From Brachypterus glaber (Eukaryota > Arthropoda > Insecta > Coleoptera > Kateretidae): a DNA stretch of 64,000 nucleotides. Where the stretch lies: NCBI GenBank assembly GCA_958510825.1, contig OY294052.1, forward strand, positions 3,617,816 to 3,681,815, written 5' to 3'. The position numbers were made by a program, and so were the translations under genes. Position 1 is the stretch's first letter. Every line of letters starts with the position of its first letter. This document shows positions 1 to 9,825 of this stretch, piece after piece. Below the pieces are notes generated by a model that was given only the letters and a program-made list of their open reading frames with translations, searched no databases and was not told the DNA's origin.

Positions 1-3
1 TAT

Positions 4-2460
4 TTATGACGAGTTGTGGTTATTCACCCGTGACGACCTTTTTCCTATCAAAGACTTCCATATTGCAGGTAAGTGGTAACCAGTGTCCCGATTGATATTG
101 TTAGGATGCTTGATGATTTCTATCGATTCCCGTATCTTCCTTGGCATTTTTCTGTTTTCTGTTAATATTTGTTTTGTTTCAGACAAATTGATTTTATGAC
201 CTGTTTCATGTACATGTTCGGCTACTGCCGATAAGGAAATTTGTTTCTTTCTTATATTGCGCTCATGCTCTTGAAGTCTTGTAGAAATTTTTCTCTTAGT
301 TTCACCTATGTAAACCGTACCACAGGAGCAGGGTATTTTATATACGCCTTCTGAACCCAGGGGTATTTTGTCTTTTGTTGAAGTCAAACATTGACCTAAT
401 TTTTGGTTGGACCGAAATATAGGCTTAATATTTGACTTCTTCAAAAGTTTACCTATTTTATCCGTGATACCGCTTACATAGGGAAGTATAACTTGTGTCT
501 GTCTGTCATTGTCACTATTGTCCTGTTGTTTGGGTCTGGGATTTCTGTATTTGTATATGGTCTTATTAATGTCTTTTTTGGTATAACCGTTCATGGTCAA
601 GGCTTTGGTTAGTTTAAGGAGTTCTGTGTCTAGGGAATTCTTGTCTGAAATCATGAAAGCCCTATGAACAAGTGAATTAACTACCGAGCGTTTTTGAGAG
701 GGATGGTGATGTGAAAATGCGTTTAGGTATCTGTCAGTGTGGGTTTTCTTCCTGTATACCGAGTGTCCTATTGAGCCATTTTCCGTTTTGTAAACCAAAA
801 CGTCCAAAAAGGGAAGTGATCCGTTGTTCTCAATTTCCATCGTAAACCGTATAGATTTATGTTGGGAATTGAGGTGATTTAGAAAACCTTGAAGGCTTTC
901 CATGCCATGGGGCCAAATAGCATAGACATCGTCTACGTATCTGCGCCAAATTTTAGGTTTTAATGGAAATGACTCAATAGCTTTTTCCTCGAAGTATTCC
1001 ATGAAAGCATTGGCCGCAGGGGGTGATAATGGGGATCCCATTGCGGCGCCTGACACTTGTTCATAGAACTCTCCCTGTATCAGAAAATATGTAGATGTCA
1101 GACAAGCTTCAAATAATTTACATAACTTAGGGTCAAGATTTCCAGTTGTAAGTAGGTCTCGTATAATATTTATTGTATCGGGAACGGGAACGTTAGTAAA
1201 TAGAGATTCTACGTCGAAACTAACCATTATGTCCGAGGGGTCCAGGGTCACTGTCGATAAGGTTTGTACAAAGTGTGTGGAATTTTTTACATAAGACCTC
1301 GTTTTTCCAACTAACTGATTTAAGATTTGGGCAAGGTGTTTGGCAAGTTTATACGTAGGGGAACCTATTGTGCTGACAATTGGTCTAAGAGGGGCACCAT
1401 CCTTGTGAATTTTAGGTAAACCATATAATTTTGGTACGCGGGAGTCTCGGGGGGTTAGATTATAAATTTCAAGAGGTGTAAGGGAGGATTGTTTAAGTAA
1501 TTGTGTGATTTTTCGTTCAAATTTTCCAGTAGGATCGGTCTCGAGTTTTTCGTATGTGTCATTGTCTATGAGTTCCGTTATTTTGTTAAAATAGTCAAGT
1601 TTGTCCATCACCACAGTGGCATTACCCTTATCAGCAGGCACAACAATAATATCGTCATTACGATTAAGATTCTTTAAAGCTAAATATTCCTCCCTTGTCA
1701 GGTTAGACTTAGGTGGTTTTGACTTTTTTAGAATCTTAGCCGTTTCATAACGTACTATCTCTGCATCTACCGTGGGTAATGAAGACAAGGAAGACTCCAC
1801 TATAGAAATTATTTCTTCTGTTGGTACTGTCCTAGGTGTAATGGCAAAGTTATGTCCTTTGGACAGCAAAGAGATCTCACATTCTGTTAAGTTTGTCTTT
1901 GACAAATTAACAACAGTGTTTGAATTTACTGGAGGTTTCTCTTTACTATCCAAAGAAGAAAACTTTTTCTTTTGGATTTCTGAGACTTTAACACCAATAG
2001 CATGAGCGTGTTCATAAGTTATAGTATCTAGTACATGAAATAAATCAAAATCAATTGTCTTACCCAGTTTCTGATGCAAGCGGTACAGTTGGTCTGATAC
2101 GTTGTCTAGCTTCCTTTTATCTTCATTTATCCTTTCTCGCACCAGGGCTTCTCCTGCTCTACGATATATTCGATTGGCAGCAATAGTCTTAACGTGATGA
2201 GATATTTGTAAACACTTCGGAATTGCCTTAGTGTCACGACACCGCCGTAAGAAGGTTAGACTGTTTAATAATTTCACAAATTTGATTCGAAGTTTGCCAA
2301 ATAGAGTGGCATCTCGTTTGATTTCCTCCCCGTAGAGGCATCCTATTTTAGATTTTAAGCTTTCACGGCCATTAAGATATAAACAACTTTCACTTTCGGG
2401 TTTAGACCGTGTTAATGGATTTTCACTTTCCGACGTTTCGTCTCTTACTACTAGAGACAT
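4..2460 (-). CDS. Penelope-like element ORF: reverse transcriptase plus GIY-YIG endonuclease
   Basis: An intact 818-residue ORF. Residues about 280-560 form a reverse transcriptase with LYGLPKIHK, SFDVESLFTNVP, AAMGSPLSP and the catalytic YVDD box at 508-511. Residues about 705-770 form a GIY-YIG endonuclease: GVYKIPCSCGTVYIG from 705, a CxC pair at 711/713, then an Arg-rich helix and an EHVHETGH segment. RT followed by a C-terminal GIY-YIG domain is diagnostic of the Penelope superfamily, which primes on nicked DNA. The length is typical and no frameshift or internal stop is present. The only early ATG (2458-2460) lies inside a hammerhead-like motif. The next Met is residue 285, so the true translation start is uncertain. 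Probably coding-competent. Confidence 0.95.
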   Translation of the reverse strand: MSLVVRDETSESENPLTRSKPESESCLYLNGRESLKSKIGCLYGEEIKRDATLFGKLRIKFVKLLNSLTFLRRCRDTKAIPKCLQISHHVKTIAANRIYRRAGEALVRERINEDKRKLDNVSDQLYRLHQKLGKTIDFDLFHVLDTITYEHAHAIGVKVSEIQKKKFSSLDSKEKPPVNSNTVVNLSKTNLTECEISLLSKGHNFAITPRTVPTEEIISIVESSLSSLPTVDAEIVRYETAKILKKSKPPKSNLTREEYLALKNLNRNDDIIVVPADKGNATVVMDKLDYFNKITELIDNDTYEKLETDPTGKFERKITQLLKQSSLTPLEIYNLTPRDSRVPKLYGLPKIHKDGAPLRPIVSTIGSPTYKLAKHLAQILNQLVGKTRSYVKNSTHFVQTLSTVTLDPSDIMVSFDVESLFTNVPVPDTINIIRDLLTTGNLDPKLCKLFEACLTSTYFLIQGEFYEQVSGAAMGSPLSPPAANAFMEYFEEKAIESFPLKPKIWRRYVDDVYAIWPHGMESLQGFLNHLNSQHKSIRFTMEIENNGSLPFLDVLVYKTENGSIGHSVYRKKTHTDRYLNAFSHHHPSQKRSVVNSLVHRAFMISDKNSLDTELLKLTKALTMNGYTKKDINKTIYKYRNPRPKQQDNSDNDRQTQVILPYVSGITDKIGKLLKKSNIKPIFRSNQKLGQCLTSTKDKIPLGSEGVYKIPCSCGTVYIGETKRKISTRLQEHERNIRKKQISLSAVAEHVHETGHKINLSETKQILTENRKMPRKIRESIEIIKHPNNINRDTGYHLPAIWKSLIGKRSSRVNNHNSS

Positions 2461-2469
2461 CTTCAGGGA
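2429..2469 (-). ncRNA. Hammerhead-ribozyme-like motif at the Penelope unit junction
   Basis: In transcript sense the sequence has the C-box CUGAAGA (2460-2466), a perfect 6-bp stem GUCUCU/AGAGAC with a 7-nt loop, then GAAACGUC (2432-2439) and GG. ACGU is self-complementary, as expected for helix III of a minimal type-I hammerhead acting as a dimer. Short helix I is UCC/GGA. The predicted cut follows GUC, between 2432 and 2431. Penelope elements are known to carry such ribozymes in their pseudo-LTRs. One unpaired U lies between the C-box and stem II, so activity is not assured. Confidence 0.6.
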
Positions 2470-2509
2470 TTAATCTGAAACTAAGTTTCGAATCAACTTG
2501 TGTCACTAT

Positions 2510-4459
2510 TTATGACGAGTTGTGGTTATTCACCCGTGACGACCTTTTTCCTATCAAAGACTTCCATATTGCAGGTAAGTGGTAACCAGTGTCCCGATTG
2601 ATATTGTTAGGATGCTTGATGATTTCTATCGATTCCCGTATCTTCCTTGGCATTTTTCTGTTTTCTGTTAATATTTGTTTTGTTTCAGACAAATTGATTT
2701 TATGACCTGTTTCATGTACATGTTCGGCTACTGCCGATAAGGAAATTTGTTTCTTTCTTATATTGCGCTCATGCTCTTGAAGTCTTGTAGAAATTTTTCT
2801 CTTAGTTTCACCTATGTAAACCGTACCACAGGAGCAGGGTATTTTATATACGCCTTCTGAACTCAGGGGTATTTTGTCTTTTGTTGAAGTCAAACATTGA
2901 CCTAATTTTTGGTTGGACCGAAATATAGGCTTAATATTTGACTTCTTCAAAAGTTTACCTATTTTATCCGTGATACCGCTTACATAGGGAAGTATAACTT
3001 GTGTCTGTCTGTCATTGTCACTATTGTCCTGTTGTTTGGGTCTGGGATTTCTGTATTTGTATATGGTCTTATTAATGTCTTTTTTGGTATAACCGTTCAT
3101 GGTCAAGGCTTTGGTTAGTTTAAGGAGTTCTGTGTCTAGGGAATTCTTGTCTGAAATCATGAAAGCCCTATGAACAAGTGAATTAACTACCGAGCGTTTT
3201 TGAGAGGGATGGTGATGTGAAAATGCGTTTAGGTATCTGTCAGTGTGGGTTTTCTTCCTGTATACCGAGTGTCCTATTGAGCCATTTTCCGTTTTGTAAA
3301 CCAAAACGTCCAAAAAGGGAAGTGATCCGTTGTTCTCAATTTCCATCGTAAACCGTATAGATTTATGTTGGGAATTGAGGTGATTTAGAAAACCTTGAAG
3401 GCTTTCCATGCCATGGGGCCAAATAGCATAGACATCGTCTACGTATCTGCGCCAAATTTTAGGTTTTAATGGAAATGACTCAATAGCTTTTTCCTCGAAG
3501 TATTCCATGAAAGCATTGGCCGCAGGGGGTGATAATGGGGATCCCATTGCGGCGCCTGACACTTGTTCATAGAACTCTCCCTGTATCAGAAAATATGTAG
3601 ATGTCAGACAAGCTTCAAATAATTTACATAACTTAGGGTCAAGATTTCCAGTTGTAAGTAGGTCTCGTATAATATTTATTGTATCGGGAACGGGAACGTT
3701 AGTAAATAGAGATTCTACGTCGAAACTAACCATTATGTCCGAGGGGTCCAGGGTCACTGTCGATAAGGTTTGTACAAAGTGTGTGGAATTTTTTACATAA
3801 GACCTCGTTTTTCCAACTAACTGATTTAAGATTTGGGCAAGGTGTTTGGCAAGTTTATACGTAGGGGAACCTATTGTGCTGACAATTGGTCTAAGAGGGG
3901 CACCATCCTTGTGAATTTTAGGTAAACCATATAATTTTGGTACGCGGGAGTCTCGGGGGGTTAGATTATAAATTTCAAGAGGTGTAAGGGAGGATTGTTT
4001 AAGTAATTGTGTGATTTTTCGTTCAAATTTTCCAGTAGGATCGGTCTCGAGTTTTTCGTATGTGTCATTGTCTATGAGTTCCGTTATTTTGTTAAAATAG
4101 TCAAGTTTGTCCATCACCACAGTGGCATTACCCTTATCAGCAGGCACAACAATAATATCGTCATTACGATTAAGATTCTTTAAAGCTAAATATTCCTCCC
4201 TTGTCAGGTTAGACTTAGGTGGTTTTGACTTTTTTAGAATCTTAGCCGTTTCATAACGTACTATCTCTGCATCTACCGTGGGTAATGAAGACAAGGAAGA
4301 CTCCACTATAGAAATTATTTCTTCTGTTGGTACTGTCCTAGGTGTAATGGCAAAGTTATGTCCTTTGGACAGCAAAGAGATCTCACATTCTGTTAAGTTT
4401 GTCTTTGACAAATTAACAACAGTGTTTGAATTTACTGGAGGTTTCTCTTTACTAAACAA
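2510..4459 (-). pseudogene. 5'-truncated second unit of the Penelope-like element
   Basis: This reads as an open frame of about 648 residues, identical to residues ~175-818 of the neighbouring full unit except one visible substitution (Gly702 to Ser; GGT at 355-357 versus AGT at 2861-2863, minus-strand sense). The reverse transcriptase and GIY-YIG domains are intact. The first 175 residues and the ATG are missing because the copy stops at the inversion breakpoint near 4456. Truncated upstream units joined to a full downstream unit are usual for this superfamily. It could supply a promoter or ribozyme to the downstream unit, but probably makes no protein of its own. Confidence 0.9.
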
Positions 4460-4788
4460 ATATTAACAGAAAACAGAAAAATGCCAAGGAAGATACGGGA
4501 ATCGATAGAAATCATCAAGCATCCTAACAATATCAATCGGGACACTGGTTACCACTTACCTGCAATATGGAAGTCTTTGATAGGAAAAAGGTCGTCACGG
4601 GTGAATAACCACAACTCGTCATAAATAGTGACACAAGTTGATTCGAAACTTAGTTTCAGATTAATCCCTGAAGATGTCTCTAGTAGTAAGAGACGAAACG
4701 TCGGAAAGTGAAAATCCATTAACACGGTCTAAACCCGAAAGTGAAAGTTGTTTATATCTTAATGGCCGTGAAAGCTTAAAATCTAAAA
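4456..4788 (+). mobile_element. Inverted 3'-end/5'-start junction fragment of the Penelope-like element
   Basis: Plus-strand copy of the unit junction. 4457-4625 repeats the final coding part and stop of the ORF. 4626-4673 is the 49 bp inter-unit spacer. 4672-4788 repeats the first ~39 codons, after which similarity ends in A-rich host DNA. It reproduces the spacer and start seen at 2460-2512 in the opposite orientation. A short open frame running from 4674 is only this fragment read into flanking DNA and is not a separate gene. Confidence 0.9.
4665..4705 (+). ncRNA. Second copy of the hammerhead-like motif, in the inverted fragment
   Basis: The same motif on the plus strand: CUGAAGA at 4668-4674, stem II arms at 4676-4681 and 4689-4694, GAAACGUC at 4695-4702, predicted cut after 4702. 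No base difference from the minus-strand copy is visible across the core. Two copies in opposite orientation 2.2 kb apart could also pair as an inverted repeat in DNA or in long transcripts. Confidence 0.58.
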
Positions 4789-5124
4789 AAAGAATGTGTT
4801 GTTTAAAACAAACGAGAAAATTACTTATTTTCAATATTCCAAGTAAGAATTATAATTGCTATAATTATAGTAATTATTTTGGACATTATTTGAGACAAAA
4901 TTAAAAATAGAAAACTTTTATAAAACATGTAAAATAATAAAAATATTAAGCCGTGAAGATATGTAATGCTACGCATTCCATTATATATTATTCACAGTAA
5001 ATGGCATATTGCATTTTTCCAAATACTCTTAAAAAATTAATTAAACAAAAGATCTTTTTTTGAGAAAAAAAAAATATTTTTTTTTCCAAAAAAAAAATAA
5101 AATAAAACTTCAAAATTAATTTTG
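4789..5124. repeat. AT-rich flank with a short dispersed repeat
   Basis: No gene is visible. 4950-5020 carries a segment (around GTAATGCTACGCATTCC, followed by TATATTATTCACAGTAAATG) that recurs at about 58213-58250 plus 58968-58990 and, in part, at 63717-63735. It is the uninterrupted form of the site occupied by another element at 58251. The rest is poly-A/T. Confidence 0.6.
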
Positions 5125-5830
5125 TGCCAACTTTCGTTTGCAGGAAATCAGCTACATTTTTAAACAAATTTTGTTTTGCCTTTGTGGACCTCCCTGAATC
5201 CGAAAATGTGAATCGTTCTTTGCGGAAATGCACCGTTTTTTTTTTCTATTGCGATTTCTTATATATTTTTAGTTTTGGCAAAAAAACGTTATGGAAATCT
5301 GTTTTCGTTGGAAATGAAGTATATTCTAGTTATTTGGACCCCCTGAATCCGAAAATGGTAATCGTTCTTTGCGGAGATGCACCATTTTTTTTTCTATGGC
5401 GATTTATTATATATTTTTTGTACTGGCAAAAAAACGGTATGTAAATCTGTTATCTTTAAAAATGAAGCATATTACAGTTATATTGGCCCCCCTGAATCCG
5501 AAAATGGTAATCGTTCTTTGCGGAAATGCACCATTTTTTTTCTATGGTGATTTTTTATATATTTTTTGTTTCGACAAAAAAAACTTTATGGAAATCTGTT
5601 ACCGTTAGTTATTTTGGCCCTCCTGGATCCGAAAATGGTAGTCGTTCTTTGCGAAAATTCGCCATTTTTTTTCTATAGCGATTTTTTAAATATTTTATGT
5701 TTTGGCAAAAAAACGTTATGGAAATCTGTTATCATTTGGAATGAAGTATATTTTAGTTATTTTGGCTCCCGTGAATCCTAAAATGGCAATCGTTCTTTGC
5801 GGAAATGCACAATTTTTTTTCTTTGCCCGC
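5125..5830 (+). repeat. Tandem array of a ~149 bp repeat (about five units)
   Basis: The marker CCTGAATCCGAAAATGG recurs with start-to-start steps of about 149, 149, 131 and 148 bp (5196, 5345, 5494, 5625, 5773). Each unit contains a T-rich run, TTTGGCAAAAAAACGTTATGG and an A/T-rich end. Short open frames here repeat the same peptide from unit to unit, so they reflect the repeat and are not genes. Confidence 0.85.
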
Positions 5831-6079
5831 TATTTTAATATTTATTTGGAAAAAATTTTACTTATATATTTTAAATAAAAAAACATTAAACAGAAGAAAA
5901 ACCAACTTAAACCAACGTTAACATAAACCAACGTCCCCCATTAAAAAAAAAACACCAAACCAGCAAAAAACCAAACCAACGTAAACGTAAACCAAAAAAT
6001 TAATTAATAAAAACACCATCCGAAAAAAAACTGTTTTTTTTTTTAATAACAGATTACCCTGGTGATATCAATCTCCTTA
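5831..6079. repeat. A-rich spacer between the two opposed arrays, with AAACCAACGT repeats
   Basis: Separates the two oppositely oriented arrays. 5900-5995 has several imperfect AAACCAACGT motifs in A-rich DNA. No coding potential is seen. Confidence 0.5.
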
Positions 6080-6330
6080 AAAAAAGTCATGACTACTGAA
6101 AAAAGTGGGGCATTTCCGCAAAGAAAGGTTATCATTTTCGGATTCAGGGGAGCCAAAATAACGAAAATATACTTCGTTTTTAACGATAACAGATTTCCAT
6201 AACGTTTTTTTGCTAAAACAAAAAATATATAAAAAGTCGACATAGAAAAAAAAAACGGTGCGTTTCCGCAAATACGATTAATATTTTCGGATTCAGGGGA
6301 GCCAAAATAACTAGAATATATATATCGTAA
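6080..6330 (-). repeat. Inverted continuation of the ~149 bp repeat (two units)
   Basis: The same repeat read on the minus strand: the reverse marker CGGATTCAGGGGAGCCAAAA occurs at about 6139 and 6288, again ~149 bp apart. With 5125-5830 it makes a head-to-head inverted structure about 1.2 kb across. Confidence 0.8.
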
Positions 6331-6985
6331 TAGGGTTCATGTATTAATTACGTAAGACATTTTTTTATGTTTTTACCCCCCCTTCTTCTTTATGTAACAT
6401 TTCGTAAGTTGTTCTCATACCTTCCTCCGTACAATCTTAGGTAAGGTTTTACTTCAACATTTATACATACCTTGAATTAGAGTGCCCTTCTAAGAAAATT
6501 TTATTAAGATTCTTATAAGAACGTTTTCCTCAAGTCGTTTGGTAGGTTTTATCCGGAGGTTTATTGTATTATAATCTTACAAGATTTAATAATAATTTAC
6601 CTTTTAACTTCTTTGTGTGAGGTGTGCTACATTTGCCGAAAAAATTGCACATAAAAAATGTAGTGAAATAAACAGTCATCGGCGAATTTCCAGTGCTCGC
6701 ATAGGCGCCGCGTCGATTTTATCGTTGACGCGAGGTTTTAAATATTTACATTTTTATTTTCTTCGAAAAACACCGATATATTTACATATTTATAGTTAAT
6801 ATGTATATTCAATATTGTTGTGTGTAACAAAATAGTCGTCAAATGTTTCGATTTAGTGACCTTTATAAAAATTTCCCTCAAAATTCGGCAAAATTATTCC
6901 GTAAGCCTATATTTTCAACGTTGATGAGTCATAACTGAATTTATTCCGATTAATGGAAATAAAATATGTGTATTTTTTTTTTCAG
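6331..6985. other. Non-coding, probably intronic
   Basis: AT-rich sequence with no recognisable repeat or exon. It ends in a polypyrimidine tract and AG acceptor directly before the exon at 6986. Confidence 0.4.
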
Positions 6986-7131
6986 GTGTAGATAGTGACT
7001 CAGACCATCATTATGAGAGCTTATGTACTAGTCAAAAAGGCGCACATTATGAAGATGGAAAATACATAGAATATGATGATTCATTTGAAAGTGACACCGA
7101 ATCAGATACCTCCTTTAGCAGAGTCAATTTG
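6986..7131 (+). CDS. Internal exon of an unrecognised gene (acidic Ser/Asp-rich)
   Basis: A long T tract plus TTCAG acceptor precedes it and a GTAAGT donor follows. After two bases completing an upstream codon, the frame gives 48 residues, VDSDSDHHYESL through ESDTESDTSFSRVNL, and ends on a codon boundary. The next exon (9176) begins in phase 0, so the two are compatible. Composition is acidic and Ser-rich, as in a disordered linker. The upstream exon was not found and is probably before the window. I do not recognise the family. Confidence 0.65.
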
Positions 7132-7186
7132 GTAAGTACTAATAATTTAATTTTTCACTTACGAATTATTAGTTCATAATAGCTAT

Positions 7187-8350
7187 CCCAGATAACAATA
7201 GTGTGTCACACTGACGTCACAAGTGAGTCACATGTGAGCTCACAACTGCATACACTTGTATGACCAGAGTGAGCTCACAGTGAGTTCACATGTGAGTGAC
7301 ATCAAGTTCACAGTGTGAAATTTACATTAGAATCACATTGTTATTTTTATTAGAGATCGGAATTTTTTATACCATTTCATTTTTTATACTTTTTACTTTT
7401 ATTAATAACAATGTAAGTTACCAAAATAATTATTAAGACATATTAGCCTATTTAAGAACGGCAAATTTATATAAATAAATTAAAAAATTAATGGAATGAA
7501 TTAAATTATAAAATTTTACAAACAAATAGGATCAATTGCAAAAATCCATTGGCGTGGAAAATCCATATGGAATTTCCATACGGATTTTCCACGCCAATTT
7601 ACTATGTGGATTTTTGCAACTGGGAATGAATCATTAATATTAAATTAAAATATTTTCAAAATTGTACAGCTCAATTAAAGTTTCGTTCATTTCGGTTGTT
7701 AGGTCGAAGGTTTTTAATAAAAACAATAGTCTTAAGTTCACGATTTATTAGAGACATTCTGAGAAACACAAAAAAAGGATATTATTAAAGTAATTGTAAA
7801 ATAATTAATTTTTAAGAGTCTAATGGATCCATTACTCGAGTAATTCGAGATTGAATAGAATTTAGACAGCTCAATATAAATTTGTATTTATATTATTCTA
7901 GAAGATTGGGTCACTTCTTCTTAATGTATCCACCGATACGTTCTGTTAGCAGAGCTGTTTTTTATAATATCTAGTTCAGTTTGCGCATGCGCTAATTTAT
8001 AAAAAGTTCTGTAAATCACTTTGGGCTCACACGTGAATTTGAACTTGTAAATTTCTAAACTGTGACACGCGTGACTTGAATGTGAACTCACAGTGAACAC
8101 ACCTGGTGAACTTCACAGTGTGATCTAAAAGTGAAAATCACCAAGTGCTCACATGTGAATTTGAACTTGGAAATTTTCCGGCTTGGACACGTGTGATTCG
8201 AATGTGAGCTCACAGTGAGTATACACAGTGAATTTGAACTTTGAAATTTTCCGGCTTGGACACGTGTGATTCGAATGTGAGCTCACAGTGAGTACACACA
8301 GTGAACTTCACAGTGTGATCTGAAAGTGAAAATCACCGATGTTATCTGGG
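7187..8350. mobile_element. 1.16 kb non-autonomous element with CCCAGATAACA termini
   Basis: Begins CCCAGATAACA at 7187 and ends TGTTATCTGGG at 8350, flanked by TAT on both sides. Long subterminal regions are built of repeats of GTGAGCTCACAGTGAG. Near the right end a block containing TTTTCCGGCTTGGACACG is duplicated in tandem (about 8170-8300). No transposase frame is present. It sits in the intron between the two exons of the unknown gene. Confidence 0.75.
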
Positions 8351-9175
8351 TATGATACATGCAACATAAACATACGATCCTAGTTGTTTGCTATCAAAAC
8401 TAATATGTAGGAAACATTAAGACTCTCTAAACAAACCCATATCAAATGGGACCTTAAGTGGACTTTCTATACGCATTATAATTCATATGGTATAACACCC
8501 CCACTTTAATGACACAGCCCCACAAAAAAAAGTATGTATGTATTTTCGGTCCGTGAATCCAAATCCGAGGTCAAAAAAAATCGAAAAAAATCGAGGTGTA
8601 CCACGCGTTAAATTAAGGTTAATCAGCAGCGTACATACAGTAGATTTAAAAAACACCGGGGGGGGGGGGGGGGGTGGAAGCTACAGCAACAAAAAATGTA
8701 CAACTATGGTACGCCACTGCAACTGTTTATCAAATTGTTAAAGTCTCTCTTAATGCCGCATTTGTTATGAATATTTCTTTTTTATTTTTAATTTTTTCAT
8801 TCCGGGCTTAGAAGATTTCAGGATTTTCCTGAAAGTTGTAATTTTTTCAGTTAACTCAAAAAGTACTACATGAATTTGATTGATGCTGTGCTTTACATTT
8901 AAAGCGTAACCGTGTTACGTTTTTCTTCTAATCAAGTTTATCAAAAACACAAAAATTTGTTTGATAACTTGAGCAGAAGAGAAATAGGGTAGTTATACAT
9001 TTTTTTTTAATTAATCTAAATAAAAACAAAAGTAGAGAAAGTTTAAGCTTCAAAAAAAAAACAAAAGAATCAAATAAATAGTTTTCGAAATATTTGAATT
9101 TAAAAAAATGGCAAATGTTTACCTGGATCGATATATTTGCTCTCAAATGTAATATGTAATATTTTTTCTGCTTAG
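8351..9175. other. Intronic sequence with a 17-base G run
   Basis: No gene or known repeat. 8658-8674 is an uninterrupted run of 17 G, a G-quadruplex candidate and an unreliable stretch for sequencing. The block ends in a pyrimidine-rich acceptor (CTTAG at 9171-9175). Confidence 0.5.
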
Positions 9176-9377
9176 AATGACAGCGGTCTCGACATAGGCC
9201 ATGGACAACTGCCGGATCCACCTAATGGTCAAATATACGGTTTAACTAAGTTGGCGGCGACCGCCGGAAAACATATGCGAAAGCTGCGACGGAATTGGTC
9301 ACTCACCAAAAATGACATCACCAAATCAATTAGCAAAATGACAAAGAGAAAATCAAGGACTGATCTTAATGTTTCAG
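9176..9377 (+). CDS. Second exon of the unrecognised gene (basic C-terminal segment)
   Basis: Acceptor CTTAG, donor GTAATT. The phase-0 frame gives 67 residues beginning NDSGLDIGHGQLPDPPNG. The second half is strongly basic, with KLAATAGKHMRKLRRNW and then SLTKNDITKSISKMTKRKSR, which resembles a short linear region of a cytoskeletal or small-GTPase signalling protein. It leaves one base for the next exon. No following exon was identified; one could lie in the gap at 9626-9825 or farther right. Codon use and splice signals make it a credible exon, but the product is unknown. Confidence 0.7.
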
Positions 9378-9625
9378 GTAATTTTATGGTGGGCGTACTG
9401 GATTTTTAAGATGTTATTTCAGATATTATATTTACTTTGTTTACATTCTTTAAATTTTACACACAAATAAAATTTTACTAACTGCAGTTAACGAATTTTC
9501 CGAGACAAACGAATGATAGCATATTGTAGATTGTAGGCCGTTAACGTTAATGCGTTATTTAAAGAAGTAGAGAAAAATTAATCCCTTCGGACCTGATTTT
9601 TTTTTTGTATTTGAAAAAATCGCGT

Positions 9626-9825
9626 NNNNNNNNNNNNNNNNNNNNNNNNNNNNNNNNNNNNNNNNNNNNNNNNNNNNNNNNNNNNNNNNNNNNNNNNNNN
9701 NNNNNNNNNNNNNNNNNNNNNNNNNNNNNNNNNNNNNNNNNNNNNNNNNNNNNNNNNNNNNNNNNNNNNNNNNNNNNNNNNNNNNNNNNNNNNNNNNNNN
9801 NNNNNNNNNNNNNNNNNNNNNNNNN
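9626..9825. other. Assembly gap (200 N)
   Basis: Exactly 200 undetermined bases, likely a scaffold gap of nominal size. It lies downstream of the exon ending at 9377 and could conceal the next exon. Confidence 0.99.

Larger units (their letters stand above)
1..4788 (-). mobile_element. Compound Penelope-like retroelement: full unit, truncated tandem unit, inverted junction piece
   Basis: Two head-to-tail copies of one element lie on the minus strand with an exact 2506 bp period (stop codons at 4-6 and 2510-2512; diagnostic codon at 355-357 and 2861-2863). The proximal copy is complete. The distal copy is cut at about residue 175 of the ORF. Beyond 4456 the sequence switches strand: 4456-4788 is a plus-strand copy of the last ~170 bp of one unit joined to the first ~115 coding bp of the next. 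This arrangement of tandem partial units (pseudo-LTRs) with an inverted fragment is established for Penelope elements. The left edge runs to the window boundary, so more units may follow. The copies are nearly identical, which implies a young insertion. Confidence 0.93.

Noticed and set aside
1772..2005. Plus-strand open frame of 77 codons, with a near-identical one at 4278-4466
   Set aside because: Antisense to the Penelope-like ORF; both copies exist only because the element is duplicated.
4674..4904. Plus-strand frame starting MSLVVRDETSES
   Set aside because: It is the start of the Penelope ORF in the inverted fragment, running into unrelated AT-rich DNA after 4788.
5124..6271. Several overlapping frames with repeated Phe/Lys-rich peptides
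   Set aside because: They follow the 149 bp repeat on both strands and contain no domain.
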